Assembly: GCA_902462495.1 (NCBI GenBank)
Contig: CABQCC010000079.1
Location: 1-6,564 of the forward strand
Origin: an uncultured Eubacterium sp.
GTDB taxonomy: Bacteria > Bacillota > Clostridia > Oscillospirales > Acutalibacteraceae
Length of the DNA stretch: 6,564 nucleotides
Direction: 5' to 3'
Below, in pieces: positions 6,434-6,564 of the stretch (position 1 is its first letter; every line of letters begins with the position of its first letter). A model generated the notes under the pieces. It saw only the letters and a list, made by a program, of their open reading frames with translations, was not told the DNA's origin and ran no database searches. Both the position numbers and the translations under genes were made by a program.

Positions 6434-6564
6434 GAATAAAGTTGTAAAAATACGGTTAGATACGGTGTTATTATTTCCATGGCTTTATCTGCCGACATTA
6501 AAATTATAAATTTACTGTGTTGAACTTTATTGACACAAAAAGTACACAATGGCATTTGCCTGCG
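6434..6564. other. Unassigned flank at the right edge
   Basis: No gene is recognised here. Three things are visible. A directly repeated ATACGGT occurs at 6450-6456 and 6460-6466. A 9-base inverted repeat, AATAAAGTT (6435-6443) and AACTTTATT (6523-6531), is split by 79 bases. One minus-strand frame is open from the edge for 46 codons and stops at 6424-6426 inside the terminator stem. Its translation, which includes MSADKAMEIITPYL, matches no family I know and uses AT-rich codons (ATA, TTA) more heavily than the genes to the left, so it may not be coding. Confidence 0.4.

Noticed and set aside
1..6564. Mobile elements, CRISPR arrays, tRNA/rRNA genes, defence or toxin-antitoxin systems
   Set aside because: None is visible; apart from short gaps, the divergent control region and the last 131 bases, the window is filled by six recognisable housekeeping genes.

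Overview
This window is a conventional piece of bacterial chromosome with two divergent gene clusters. The reading frames are dense and intact, Shine-Dalgarno sites are strong, the promoters are sigma-A-like, and a Mini-ribonuclease III is present. Together with an argG-argH-argC-argJ order this points to a Firmicute, most likely a Clostridia or gut Oscillospirales/Ruminococcaceae-type organism of low-to-moderate GC. That assignment is inference from gene content and signal style, not from a database match.

Left part (positions 1 to about 4440, minus strand): an arginine biosynthesis operon read right to left. From a promoter near 4408-4436 the order is argG (argininosuccinate synthase), argH (argininosuccinate lyase), argC (N-acetyl-gamma-glutamyl-phosphate reductase, type 2 family) and argJ (ornithine/glutamate N-acetyltransferase), which runs off the left edge. 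argH and argC overlap by an ATGA, argC and argJ are 16 bases apart, and argG and argH are separated by 46 bases holding a short 10-base tandem repeat. ArgJ and ArgC work in the acetylated half of the pathway and ArgG and ArgH perform the last two steps. argB, argD, argF and carAB are not in the window; the remainder of the operon probably continues to the left.

Centre (4358-4711): a 354-base AT-rich divergent control region. It holds a good promoter for each direction, three AT-rich sites resembling ArgR/AhrC operators on the argG side, a small hairpin in the argG leader and an 8-bp hairpin in the obg leader.

Right part (4712-6372, plus strand): obg, encoding the 50S-assembly GTPase, followed with a one-base TAATG overlap by mrnC, encoding Mini-RNase III for 23S rRNA end maturation. 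The two-gene ribosome-biogenesis operon ends at a probable intrinsic terminator (6389-6433). The last 131 bases hold no gene I can recognise; one frame on the minus strand stays open in from the right edge and stops inside the terminator stem, which might be the tail of a convergent gene.

I looked for an undescribed system and did not find one. The points most worth following are the candidate ArgR operator cluster, the obg-mrnC translational coupling, and the type 2 ArgC inside a Firmicute-style arg operon.
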